A stretch of 33,215 nucleotides of DNA from JAWXVD01 sp044425705 (lineage in GTDB: Bacteria > Bacillota > Clostridia > Lachnospirales > Lachnospiraceae), in assembly GCA_044425705.1 (NCBI GenBank), contig JAWXVD010000026.1, forward strand, positions 1-33,215, written 5' to 3'. Made by a program: the position numbers and the translations under genes. Below the pieces are notes generated by a model, which was given only the letters and a program-made list of their open reading frames with translations, made no database searches and was not told the DNA's origin. This document shows, in pieces, positions 1-6,870 of this stretch. Numbering within the stretch: position 1 is the first letter of the stretch; each line of letters opens with the position of its first letter.

Positions 1-276
1 ACGTATCCTTTGCATATGGCTTTCATCATTCCTTGGGTGCATTTCTATATGTATGATGGTTTTCTTTTCTGCCATAGCCCAGATATCTAGTATTACCGAA
101 TGGGTTGCTAGTTGTCTGATGGAGTACTGGGATTTAACTTCATCTATTATAAAATTTGTTCCCGTAATAATCCTCAATACTTCTTCACATGCTTTTTTAT
201 CCTCTAGCACCTTACTGAAAAAGATATCGCTCGTCATTTGAAATCTCAGTATTTTATTATTTTGTTCTTCTGTCAA
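1..276 (-). CDS. Rpn-like PD-(D/E)XK nuclease family protein, N-terminal part (cut by window edge)
   Basis: The first 92 codons of a gene that runs off the left edge. It starts at a TTG (276-274) with an AAGGAGG-type ribosome binding site a few bases upstream. The protein begins MTEEQNNKILRFQMTSDIFF and is nearly the same as the N-terminus of the complete gene at 621-1508, with a few substitutions around residues 40-50 and at residue 72. The Rpn/PDDEXK transposase-like family is known for DNA-cleaving proteins that promote recombination; the acidic residues of the ILDIWA and IHIEMH motifs are kept here. It reads as one member of a tandem array of paralogues. Whether the rest of the gene is intact lies outside the window. 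Confidence 0.8.
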   Translation of the reverse strand, partial: MTEEQNNKILRFQMTSDIFFSKVLEDKKACEEVLRIITGTNFIIDEVKSQYSIRQLATHSVILDIWAMAEKKTIIHIEMHPRNDESHMQRIR

Positions 277-496
277 ATGTTCCTCCTTGATTTATGGGGT
301 ACACGCGCAGAAGAGTTATTTTATTTCACAAGATCGTTACCACTTACATCTAGTTGTAACTAAAATAAAATCTTTTCCTATTCGTGCCACCTTTGATTTG
401 TATTTTTATTGTAAGCACGAATTGTTCTGATTTGATTTTGAGATTTGATATCATTTGTTACTAGATGTGTATATGATATTGAACGTTCTGCTTATT
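1..496. repeat. Direct duplication, copy A (paired with 1233-1728)
   Basis: This stretch, which contains the 5' end of an Rpn-like gene and about 220 bp upstream of it, is repeated at 1233-1728 with scattered substitutions and one or two single-base indels. Similarity covers coding and non-coding sequence alike and stops abruptly after the shared GAACGTTCTGCTTATT. Recent tandem duplication is the simplest reading. The non-coding part 277-550 holds no other gene: only the shared promoter-side sequence and an imperfect GTTACCAC/GTTGTAAC inverted repeat at 336-360. Confidence 0.85.
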
Positions 497-550
497 TGAT
501 AATGTTATAAATTGTTTTTGATTTTTCGAATTTCTTCCACAGACTGGTTT

Positions 551-625
551 ATAATAAAGTCTTGTGGTTTCACTTACTTACTAGGGTGAAATCACTGACG
601 CTGAGAGTAAAAATTTATTTTCACC
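551..625. repeat. Dispersed palindromic repeat, copy 1
   Basis: An element of about 75 bp with arms GTGGTTTCAC (564-573) and GTGAAATCAC (586-595), followed by GCTGAGA and an A/T-rich tail. The same arrangement recurs at 24701-24775, and its outer half recurs at 14291-14319. It overlaps the end of the Rpn-like gene at 621. The arms pair fully with one G-U. It may be a small non-autonomous mobile or REP-like unit; it could also serve as a hairpin between genes. Confidence 0.6.
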
Positions 626-1508
626 CTTTCATCCACTCCCCGTTTCTTCTTTTCTGAACAACTTCCATCACTTCTTCTATCGTACACCGTTCTCCACATT
701 CTTTTATCACTTGGTATAAGTCGTATATTTTTTCAACTTCACATTCTACTTCATCCGCTATCATTTCTAAAGGCTTGCCTTTACGAACCTTCTTCATTAT
801 AAGTGAAATCAAATTGTAGATTCTTTCTTCGATTTTTCCTTCGATTTTTCCTTCTTTTCTTTCTTGTTCTAAAATTTCACACATAACCTCTTTACCTCCT
901 TGATTTTCTTTTAAAAATCGAACTCTTTTCACTAAATTTGGAAATGCATCACTATCTTCAATTCCATCTGCGTTCACCATATATTTTAGCAATTCATCCT
1001 GTTCTCTAGTTTCACATTTCCCTTTTAAATCCACATAATATTCATGGATTCCATTGGATGCTTCTTCCTTAGCTGTATGAAAAATTCGTACCACATGGTC
1101 GATTCCAACTCTATCTTCTAATTTACGGTTTACAAACTGCTTATGACTAATATAAATCCCATACACATCTGGTAATTCTTCATATTCTTTACCAGTTTCT
1201 AAATTTTCCATATCCACCGAAGCAGTATTATACCGTATCCTTTGCATATGGCTTTCATCATTCCTTGGATGCATTTCTATATGTATGATGGTAGCCTTTT
1301 CTGCCATAGCCCAGATATCTAGTATTACCGAATGAGTTGCAAGTTGTCTGATAGAGTATTGAGATTTGACTTCTTCTATACGAAAAATTTTTCCTGTAAT
1401 AATTCTCAATACTTCTTCACATGCTTTTTTATCCTCTAGTACCTTACTGAAAAAGATATCGCTTGTCATTTGAAATCTAAGTATTTTATTATTTTGTTCT
1501 TCGGTCAA
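621..1508 (-). CDS. Rpn family PD-(D/E)XK nuclease / transposase-like protein
   Basis: A complete 295-aa protein of the Rpn (recombination-promoting nuclease, PDDEXK) family. The start is TTG at 1508, chosen for the AAGGAGG ribosome binding site at 1511-1520 and for its match with the paralogue at 276. The nuclease core lies in the first half: D64 in the ILDIWA motif, E78 in the IHIEMH motif with H80 where many members have Q or K, then an Arg-rich QRIRYNTASVDM segment. The C-terminal third is Lys/Glu-rich and probably coiled (KEGKIEGKIEERI), which is common and variable in the family. Some Rpn proteins are reported to act in recombination and phage defence; nothing here shows which role applies. 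Neighbours are a truncated paralogue and a degenerate one. Confidence 0.85.
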   Translation of the reverse strand: MTEEQNNKILRFQMTSDIFFSKVLEDKKACEEVLRIITGKIFRIEEVKSQYSIRQLATHSVILDIWAMAEKATIIHIEMHPRNDESHMQRIRYNTASVDMENLETGKEYEELPDVYGIYISHKQFVNRKLEDRVGIDHVVRIFHTAKEEASNGIHEYYVDLKGKCETREQDELLKYMVNADGIEDSDAFPNLVKRVRFLKENQGGKEVMCEILEQERKEGKIEGKIEERIYNLISLIMKKVRKGKPLEMIADEVECEVEKIYDLYQVIKECGERCTIEEVMEVVQKRRNGEWMKG

Positions 1509-1728
1509 ACGTTCCTCCTTGATTTAGGGCTGCACGATCAGAAGAGTTATTTTATTTCACAAATCGTTACAACTTACATCTTGTTGTAACTACTATAAAA
1601 TATTTTCCTATTCGTGCCACCTTTGATTTGTATTTTTAATTGTAAGCACGAATTGTTCAGATTTGATTTTTAGATTTGATATCATTTGTTACTAGATGTG
1701 TATATGATATTGAACGTTCTGCTTATTA
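1233..1728. repeat. Direct duplication, copy B (paired with 1-496)
   Basis: Second copy of the duplicated Rpn 5' region described for 1-496. The offset is 1232 bp at the start codon and 1231 bp at the far end, so at least one net indel has occurred since duplication. Confidence 0.85.
1566..1590. promoter_or_regulatory. Inverted repeat upstream of Rpn-like gene, operator-like
   Basis: GTTACAAC (1566-1573) and GTTGTAAC (1583-1590) form a perfect 8-bp inverted repeat with a 9-bp spacer, about 60 bp upstream of the TTG start. The duplicate at 336-360 keeps one arm and has one change in the other. It could be an operator or a hairpin in the leader; the sequence does not decide. Confidence 0.35.
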
Positions 1729-1800
1729 TTTATTATAACTCTTAAAGTATATAATTGCATTAAACCTGTGGTTTAATTTTCTGATATATTGACATGCAAA

Positions 1801-1950
1801 ATGCTACAGGATTATGCAACTTACGTAAATACCGTAAGAAAGTATGCTAAGGAATTACCCTTAGAAGAAGCTGTCGATAAAGCAATTAAAGAATATATAG
1901 AAAATGATATTCTAGCAGATTTTAAGGGTGTAAAAATTTCTGTGTCTTAG
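1801..1950 (+). pseudogene. C-terminal remnant of an Rpn-like gene
   Basis: A 49-codon open frame on the opposite strand to the other Rpn copies. Its translation (LQDYATYVN, then PLEEAVDKAIKEYIENDI, LADF) matches the C-terminal region typical of PD-(D/E)XK/Rpn proteins in Clostridia, where a cytoplasmic helix with EEAVD.AI is followed by ILADFL. The frame is closed by a stop at 1774-1776 only 24 bp upstream, there is no ribosome binding site, and the nuclease core is absent. It is best read as the tail of a decayed gene. The final codons lie inside a perfect hairpin (1926-1967), so the normal C-terminus has probably been replaced. Confidence 0.6.
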
Positions 1951-1967
1951 AAGAAATTTTTACACCC
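1926..1967. terminator. Perfect 16-bp hairpin between convergent genes
   Basis: Arms 1926-1941 (GGGTGTAAAAATTTCT) and 1952-1967 are exact reverse complements with a 10-nt loop. It sits 5 bp beyond the stop of the minus-strand XRE gene and covers the end of the plus-strand Rpn remnant. That position suits a bidirectional terminator. A clear T-run is missing on both sides, so the role is inferred from position. Confidence 0.5.
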
Positions 1968-1972
1968 TCAAT

Positions 1973-2326
1973 CTAGTAGTTTAATTTTCGCATATACAAG
2001 CATAGTCTTTTTATATATTTCTCTTTTAAATTCTTTTGCCACTCAAATGCGCTGTATATATTTTGCAATGTTTTTGGTTCTCTCACCAAAAGTTCCGACG
2101 GATTAACACCATATAATTCTGCCAATGCAAATAAATTATCCACAGTAGGAAAACACTTTCCTTGCTCCCATTTGTAAATTGCTTGAACAGATTCAAATTT
2201 CATATATTTACGAACATCTTCAACTGATAACTTCTTTACTAGCCGAAATTGACGCATTTTTTCACCAGATAATAACAAGGAATATTCTGGTCTTTCAAAT
2301 TTATATAGCCCGATCATATTCACCAT
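1973..2326 (-). CDS. XRE-family helix-turn-helix regulator
   Basis: A 117-aa protein with one HTH domain at about residues 20-82. The pattern fits the HTH_3 fold: GEKMRQFRLVKKLSVEDV, then SVQAIYKWEQG as the recognition helix region, then PTVDNLFALAELYGVNPSELL. The 35-residue C-terminal tail is basic (LKEKYIKRLCLYMRKLNY) and of unknown use. The ATG at 2326 has only a weak purine-rich site in front. It follows the small basic protein and ParA on the same strand with a 21-bp gap, so it may be their regulator or part of the same transcript. Its target cannot be read from the sequence. Confidence 0.8.
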   Translation of the reverse strand: MVNMIGLYKFERPEYSLLLSGEKMRQFRLVKKLSVEDVRKYMKFESVQAIYKWEQGKCFPTVDNLFALAELYGVNPSELLVREPKTLQNIYSAFEWQKNLKEKYIKRLCLYMRKLNY

Positions 2327-2347
2327 TTCTTTCTACTACAATGTCTA

Positions 2348-2587
2348 TTATAAATAATAAACTGGCAATTCATCTCCTACTTTACAAATGCCATTTTTAT
2401 TCACTGTTTTATCGCTCTCTACAACAACAGCTTCCACTTTGCTTTTTACTGGACTTTTCCTTCTTGTGGTAGTTGTTTTTTTCTTTGGTTCCGCTACTGC
2501 TTCTACTTTCACAGTTTCAACTTCACTAATTATCTTTTTTTCTACTGCTTTGGATACTCTTCCGATGCTTCCTTTACCTACTGCCAT
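2348..2587 (-). CDS. Small Lys/Val-rich basic protein encoded with ParA
   Basis: About 79 aa, not recognised as a named family. It begins MAVGKGSIGRVSKA, continues with a low-complexity stretch rich in K, E, V, T and A (a PKKKTTTTRRKSP basic patch), and ends with a more ordered GDELPVYYL tail. Starts at 2587 or 2593 are both possible; AGGAG lies 10 and 4 nt upstream respectively, and 2587 has the better spacing. The gene overlaps the end of parA by 14 bp, so the two are translationally coupled. By analogy with ParA-type ATPases that work with small disordered partners, it could be the DNA- or cargo-binding partner of this ParA. That is inference; no ParB-like domain is visible. Confidence 0.6.
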   Translation of the reverse strand: MAVGKGSIGRVSKAVEKKIISEVETVKVEAVAEPKKKTTTTRRKSPVKSKVEAVVVESDKTVNKNGICKVGDELPVYYL

Positions 2588-3362
2588 AACCATCAATCTC
2601 CTTTGCTAATTCCATATATTCTTTTGCGCTTCTACTACTTTTCTTATAGGCTACTACTGGTGCACTATTATCTTGTGCCCATTCTACCGTACTATCAATT
2701 CTGACACAAGAAGAGAAAACTGTTACGCCTTCTAATTCAGCCAATGTTTCCATGGTTTGTTTGAAATAATTTTTGCGTACATCTACTTTTGTAATAGCAA
2801 TTCCCATCAATTCTAAGTCAGGTGATACTTCTTGCATGGCATTAAAGAATTCAAACATATTGGCTAGCCCAAATAATCCCCATGGACTTGCCTCTACTGG
2901 AATTAATAAATAGTCAGATGCGATTAAAATATTCATGACCCAACCGCCCAGTGTAGGTGGTGCATCAATTAAAATATAATCATATTCACCACTATCTTTG
3001 ATCTTTTGTATTCCTTTTTTTAAAATAAATTCTCTCTGGATTTTTGTAAATAAATCATATTCTATACCACTCATCAATGTAGAAGATGGAATCAAATCAA
3101 GCCCTGCATATTTAGTATGTATTATAAATTCACTTAAGTCCTTTTGGTATTTGATTCCATAATAGAGATTATTCTCTCCCGTTGCATAAGATAATACTTC
3201 TTCCTCATCAAAAAAAGATAAGGATAAATTCAACTGCATGTCTCCATCTATTAATAATACCTTTTTGCCCAACTCACTTAAAGCATATCCCACATTAGAG
3301 CAGGTCGTAGTCTTTCCACTGCCCCCTTTATTGTTTGCAAAACAGATTGTTGTTGTTTTCAT
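2574..3362 (-). CDS. ParA/MinD-type P-loop ATPase
   Basis: A 262-aa ATPase with all hallmarks of the ParA family. The deviant Walker A KGGSGKTTT is at residues 12-20 with the signature lysine K12. Walker A' is LLIDGDMQ (D39, D41) and Walker B is YILIDAPP (D133). No N-terminal DNA-binding extension is present, so it is the short (Soj/type Ib-like) form. The ATG at 3362 was chosen because the family motif starts almost at once and a GGGGGAG site lies just upstream; an earlier in-frame ATG has no such site. Such ATPases move or position DNA, chemoreceptors or protein compartments. No parB or parS is nearby. The gene starts 14 bp after a PduQ-like dehydrogenase and overlaps a small basic protein gene. 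Confidence 0.85.
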   Translation of the reverse strand: MKTTTICFANNKGGSGKTTTCSNVGYALSELGKKVLLIDGDMQLNLSLSFFDEEEVLSYATGENNLYYGIKYQKDLSEFIIHTKYAGLDLIPSSTLMSGIEYDLFTKIQREFILKKGIQKIKDSGEYDYILIDAPPTLGGWVMNILIASDYLLIPVEASPWGLFGLANMFEFFNAMQEVSPDLELMGIAITKVDVRKNYFKQTMETLAELEGVTVFSSCVRIDSTVEWAQDNSAPVVAYKKSSRSAKEYMELAKEIDGYGSR

Positions 3363-3376
3363 TTCTCCCCCCATTA

Positions 3377-4522
3377 TTACCATAAATTACGGTAAATTGT
3401 TGTCACTTCTTCTTTTGTCGGTGTCTTTGGATTAGTTGCCGTACAAGCATCATCTAGTGCCGCCTGAGACATCATCTCAACTTTACCCATATAATCATTT
3501 ACACTAATTCTTCCCATTTCTGAGATTGATTTTGGGATTTGCATCTCTTTTAACATAAACTCTACCCAGTTAATCAAAGAACGCACACTCATAGTTTCGT
3601 TATAACTACTGAGTCCTAACATATGAGCAATAGTAACATAGCGTTTTACTACTTCTGGGAACACTTTTTTATTCTTACTTCCCAAATAAATTTCTGTATT
3701 ATACTCTATAATTTTAGGTAATAACATGGCATTCGCTCTTCCATGAGGAATATGAAATTGCGCACCTAATTGATGTGCCATTCCATGGGTCAAGCCTAAA
3801 CTTGCAGAATTAAAAGCAATGCCTGCCAAACAAGACGCCACATGCATTTTCTGTCTAGCATGGGTATCATTACCATCTAAATATGCTCGTAATAAAAACA
3901 CACCACAAATCTCAATTGCTTTCTCTGCCAAAGCTGATGCAAACTCATTATGTGATGAACTAACATAGGCCTCTAGCGCATGTGTAAATACATCCATTCC
4001 TGTATCAGCTGTAACAGCTGGTGGTACTGATTTCACCAATTCTGCATCTAAAATAGCCTCATCTGGTGTTAATTTGTCTGATACCAACGGATATTTTGAT
4101 TGTGCACTTGTATCATTTACCACTGCAAAAGATGTTACTTCTGACCCTGTACCACTAGTCGTTGGAATGGCGATTAAACCAACGGTACCATAAGGATTGA
4201 CTTGCATTCCAAATTCTCTTATAGCTTTTGATGAATCAATTGCCGAACCACCACCTACCGCAATAATTCCTTCTGGTTTATAATCTAATAAAACTTTTAC
4301 ACCAATAATAATTTTTTCAATAGGGGCATCTGCCACCACATCATGAAAAATTTCATATGTAATACCACCTCTTGATAATGGCTCTGTAATTAAATTTATC
4401 ATAGATCCATTAGCTATGAATGGATCTGTAATAATCAACACCTTCTTATATGGAATTTTCGTCAATCTTTCTAATGCATTTGAGCCGTAATGTATCACTG
4501 TATCTAATTTAAATGTATTCAT
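3377..4522 (-). CDS. Iron-containing alcohol dehydrogenase, PduQ-like
   Basis: A 381-aa NAD(P)-dependent group III alcohol dehydrogenase that interconverts an aldehyde and an alcohol. Visible motifs: the nucleotide-binding GGGSAIDSSKAI, IPTTSGTGSEVTSFAV, and the iron ligands in TGMDVFTHALEAY (Asp, His) and in GLTHGMAHQLG and HIPHGRANAML (two His). The opening MNTFKL and the overall pattern resemble 1-propanol dehydrogenase PduQ of catabolic microcompartments, though no shell gene is in this window. The ATG at 4522 has an AAAGGCGAGAG site; a longer in-frame reading to 4591 lacks one and adds non-family residues. It is the likely first gene of a unit with parA and the small basic protein. The true substrate is not known. 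Confidence 0.85.
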   Translation of the reverse strand: MNTFKLDTVIHYGSNALERLTKIPYKKVLIITDPFIANGSMINLITEPLSRGGITYEIFHDVVADAPIEKIIIGVKVLLDYKPEGIIAVGGGSAIDSSKAIREFGMQVNPYGTVGLIAIPTTSGTGSEVTSFAVVNDTSAQSKYPLVSDKLTPDEAILDAELVKSVPPAVTADTGMDVFTHALEAYVSSSHNEFASALAEKAIEICGVFLLRAYLDGNDTHARQKMHVASCLAGIAFNSASLGLTHGMAHQLGAQFHIPHGRANAMLLPKIIEYNTEIYLGSKNKKVFPEVVKRYVTIAHMLGLSSYNETMSVRSLINWVEFMLKEMQIPKSISEMGRISVNDYMGKVEMMSQAALDDACTATNPKTPTKEEVTTIYRNLW

Positions 4523-4640
4523 CTGCTCTCGCCTTTCATGAAACGAATCGATCACCGATACTTCATTCCTACTACAAATAGTATGCCACATAATGCCAAA
4601 ACAATAAAGAGGATAATTTAAAATCCTTTTATATTTATTG

Positions 4641-4669
4641 TAGCCATAATCTGCTTTTTCTGCTATAAT
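4641..4669 (+). promoter_or_regulatory. Sigma-A-type promoter of the queuine salvage operon
   Basis: TATAAT at 4664-4669 is a perfect -10 box. TAGCCA at 4641-4646 is a weak -35 box at 17 bp. The predicted start is near 4676, directly before the riboswitch aptamer, which supports the assignment. Confidence 0.6.
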
Positions 4670-4677
4670 TTGAAATT

Positions 4678-4718
4678 CAGACAGTTCGTAACCATCCTGT
4701 CTATAAAAAAAACTAGGG
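4678..4718 (+). ncRNA. preQ1-I riboswitch
   Basis: A compact class I preQ1 aptamer. Stem AGACAG (4679-4684) pairs with CTGTCT (4697-4702). The loop is TTCGTAACCATC. The 3' tail ATAAAAAAAACTAGGG contains the A-rich strand and CUA segment that form the pseudoknot in this class. It lies 44 bp before a QueL-like gene and a YhhQ-family transporter, the expected target for preQ1 control. Beyond the aptamer, AGTTAGC-ATA-GCTAGCT can form a 7-bp hairpin that may belong to the expression platform; whether control is at transcription or translation is not clear. Confidence 0.85.
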
Positions 4719-4761
4719 ATTAGTTAGCATAGCTAGCTCTCTCGCTACAAAAGGAGAAGAA

Positions 4762-5505
4762 ATGAAAACAGAATTAGAAAATGAAATTCTCAATCGCTAT
4801 TCCGTGATTGAAGAAAAAAACAAACGTGAAATCGTATTATTGCGTGGAAAAGGATGTTCTTGGAGAAAGTGTCGTTTTTGTGATTATCACTTAGATTTTT
4901 CAACTAATCAAGAAGAAAATGATGCCTTAAATGCCATAGAACTAGAAAAAGTAACAGGAATTTACCAGAAATTAGAAGTCATCAACTCTGGAAGCTTTGT
5001 TGATCTATCTGAAGAGACAATGAATTTAATTGCCCACATCTGCACACAAAAAGAAATCAAAGAATTGCATTTTGAATGTCACTATTCCTTACGGGAACAT
5101 GTACCTGCTCTCCGTAAACGTTTTGCAACACTGGGAATTGCCATTATTGTAAAAATCGGTGTAGAAACCTTTGATTCTTTATTCCGTGAAAGCTACCTTG
5201 TAAAAGGAATTACAACTGATAAGCCTGAAGAAATTGCCATTCACTTTGATGAATGTTGCTTATTACAAGGGATACCTGGACAAACCGTATCGTCTATGAT
5301 ACAAGATATCGAAACAGGTTTAACTTATTTCAAAAGGGTTTGTGTGAATATTATGCAAGCTAACGGCTCTTTTATTAAGCCAGATCCCTCTGTGATCTCT
5401 GCTTTTGTAAACCACGTTTATCCTGTATACAAAGATAATATCAGAGTAGATATTTTACTTAAAAATACTGCTTTTGGTGTTGGAGGTGTTACCACAAATG
5501 AATAA
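4762..5505 (+). CDS. queL: Radical SAM enzyme, probable queuine lyase QueL
   Basis: A 247-aa radical SAM protein. The iron-sulfur motif GCSWRKCRFC has cysteines at 32, 37 and 40, i.e. CX4CX2C rather than the usual CX3CX2C. The following DYHLDFS and a shortened barrel fit the small radical SAM subgroup described for queuine salvage in gut Clostridia, which converts queuine to preQ1. Context is the main support: a preQ1-I riboswitch lies upstream and the YhhQ-type queuosine-precursor transporter overlaps its 3' end by 8 bp. The ATG has AAAAGGAG at ideal spacing. The assignment to QueL rests on size, motif and neighbours, not on alignment. An alternative is another tRNA-base radical SAM enzyme of the same branch. 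Confidence 0.75.
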   Translation: MKTELENEILNRYSVIEEKNKREIVLLRGKGCSWRKCRFCDYHLDFSTNQEENDALNAIELEKVTGIYQKLEVINSGSFVDLSEETMNLIAHICTQKEIKELHFECHYSLREHVPALRKRFATLGIAIIVKIGVETFDSLFRESYLVKGITTDKPEEIAIHFDECCLLQGIPGQTVSSMIQDIETGLTYFKRVCVNIMQANGSFIKPDPSVISAFVNHVYPVYKDNIRVDILLKNTAFGVGGVTTNE

Positions 5506-6196
5506 CGAACTTATTTTAATCATATCATTAATTGCCATCTATGGTGGCGTATTGCTCTTTTATAAATTTTTAGGAAAAACTGGTCTGTACGCATGGACTG
5601 CCATTGCTACCATTGCCGCTAATATTGAAGTTTGCATCCTAGTAAACGCCTTTGGTATGGAACAGACGTTGGGAAATATTCTATTCGCCTCTACCTTTTT
5701 AGTGACTGATATTTTATCAGAAAACGCAGGTGCAAAAGCTGCTAATGTTGCTGTGAAAATCGGAATTTTCTCCAATTTATCCTTTATCCTGATTTCACAA
5801 TCTTGGTTTTTGTATACACCAAATGAAAATGATTGGGTATCGGATTCTCTTTATCAGGTTTTTGCTAACACACCACGTTTTATGATTGTAGGGCTCAGTG
5901 TATATGCTCTATGTCAAGTATTTGATGTATGGTTTTATCATTATATTTGGAAAAAAACAGAAGTTTACTTTGGAGATTCTAAAAAAGGATTGTGGCTTAG
6001 AAATAATGGTTCTACCATGATTTCTCAATTATTGAATGCCATCCTTTATACCATGTTTGCCTTTGGTGGTTTATATGATGGAAATACTTTATTCCATATT
6101 GTGATTTCCTCTTATATCATCTTTTTAATTACTAGTCTTTGTGATACACCGGCTGTATATTTATCGAGGCGCATCACACCACATGAGTTGGAATAA
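5498..6196 (+). CDS. yhhQ: Queuosine precursor transporter, YhhQ family
   Basis: A 232-aa integral membrane protein with about six hydrophobic segments. The conserved YhhQ signature FLVTDILSENAGAKAA is at roughly residues 70-87, and the late segments hold LLNAILYTMFAFGG and a DTP motif. E. coli YhhQ takes up preQ0 and preQ1; relatives encoded with radical SAM salvage enzymes probably import queuine. The ATG at 5498 was chosen over an earlier in-frame reading because GGAGG at 5483-5487 is suitably placed, and the start overlaps the end of the preceding gene, implying coupled translation. The gene ends 2 bp before the convergent DUF4956 gene, so no separate terminator is visible between them. 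Confidence 0.85.
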   Translation: MNNELILIISLIAIYGGVLLFYKFLGKTGLYAWTAIATIAANIEVCILVNAFGMEQTLGNILFASTFLVTDILSENAGAKAANVAVKIGIFSNLSFILISQSWFLYTPNENDWVSDSLYQVFANTPRFMIVGLSVYALCQVFDVWFYHYIWKKTEVYFGDSKKGLWLRNNGSTMISQLLNAILYTMFAFGGLYDGNTLFHIVISSYIIFLITSLCDTPAVYLSRRITPHELE

Positions 6197-6198
6197 GC

Positions 6199-6870
6199 TT
6201 AATATGTAATTTCCCCATCATGTTCCATTAAAGAAACGGAAACAACATCTTCTATTTGTTGTAAAGCAACTAATAACTCCTGTTCTTTTTTAGTTTTAAT
6301 TTCCAGAATCATATCCATATGACCCTTGCTCATATTTCTTGTTTTAAACACACTGGATGAACAATATTCTTCAATCACTTCCAGTATCTGTCCATCTTCT
6401 ACCGTCTTCGTATGAATCATTAATAATGTAGGCGGTAGTATAGATGGCAATTTATCAAGAAACACTGCTAAAATCGTAAGTGTAACTGATACGACTACTG
6501 CTAATCCGAATAATTTTGCACCACAGATAATTCCAATGCTAATTCCCCAAAATAAAAATACCAAATCCATAGGATTTTTGATTGCTGTTCTAAATCGTAC
6601 AATGGAAAGTGCGCCAACCATACCTAGAGAAATAACAATATTTGATTGTATTGCTAAAATAACTGCTGCTGTCACAACTGTCAGCATTGGAATAGAGATT
6701 GCAAATTCCTTTTGATAAAATCTATTTTTTGATAACAATCCGTATAATGCAAAGATATATATGCCGATTATACACGATACTGATAGTGCAATCACCACAT
6801 TCCCCAATTCAATTCCTGTTGTTACATAATTTTCATAAAATGATGATTTAAAAATATTACTAAAATTCAT
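6199..6870 (-). CDS. DUF4956 membrane protein
   Basis: About 223 aa, with four predicted membrane segments in the first two thirds (for example NVVIALSVSCIIGIYIFAL and LTVVTAAVILAIQ) and a soluble C-terminal domain of about 75 residues. The core SLGMVGALSIVRFRTAIKNP followed by DLVFLFWGISIG is the DUF4956 signature. The function of this family is unknown. Its genes are commonly found with VTC-domain and CotH genes, as here, so it likely works with them at the membrane. Starts at 6870 and 6876 are both possible behind AAAGGAG; 6870 has 9-nt spacing. It overlaps the VTC gene by 11 bp, indicating coupled translation. Confidence 0.85.
   Translation of the reverse strand: MNFSNIFKSSFYENYVTTGIELGNVVIALSVSCIIGIYIFALYGLLSKNRFYQKEFAISIPMLTVVTAAVILAIQSNIVISLGMVGALSIVRFRTAIKNPMDLVFLFWGISIGIICGAKLFGLAVVVSVTLTILAVFLDKLPSILPPTLLMIHTKTVEDGQILEVIEEYCSSSVFKTRNMSKGHMDMILEIKTKKEQELLVALQQIEDVVSVSLMEHDGEITY

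Noticed and set aside
575..635. TPP riboswitch-like words (ACTAGGG, GCTGAGAG, ACCCTTT)
   Set aside because: The 3' half of the aptamer is missing and there is no thiamine gene nearby; the same words recur as part of a dispersed palindrome.
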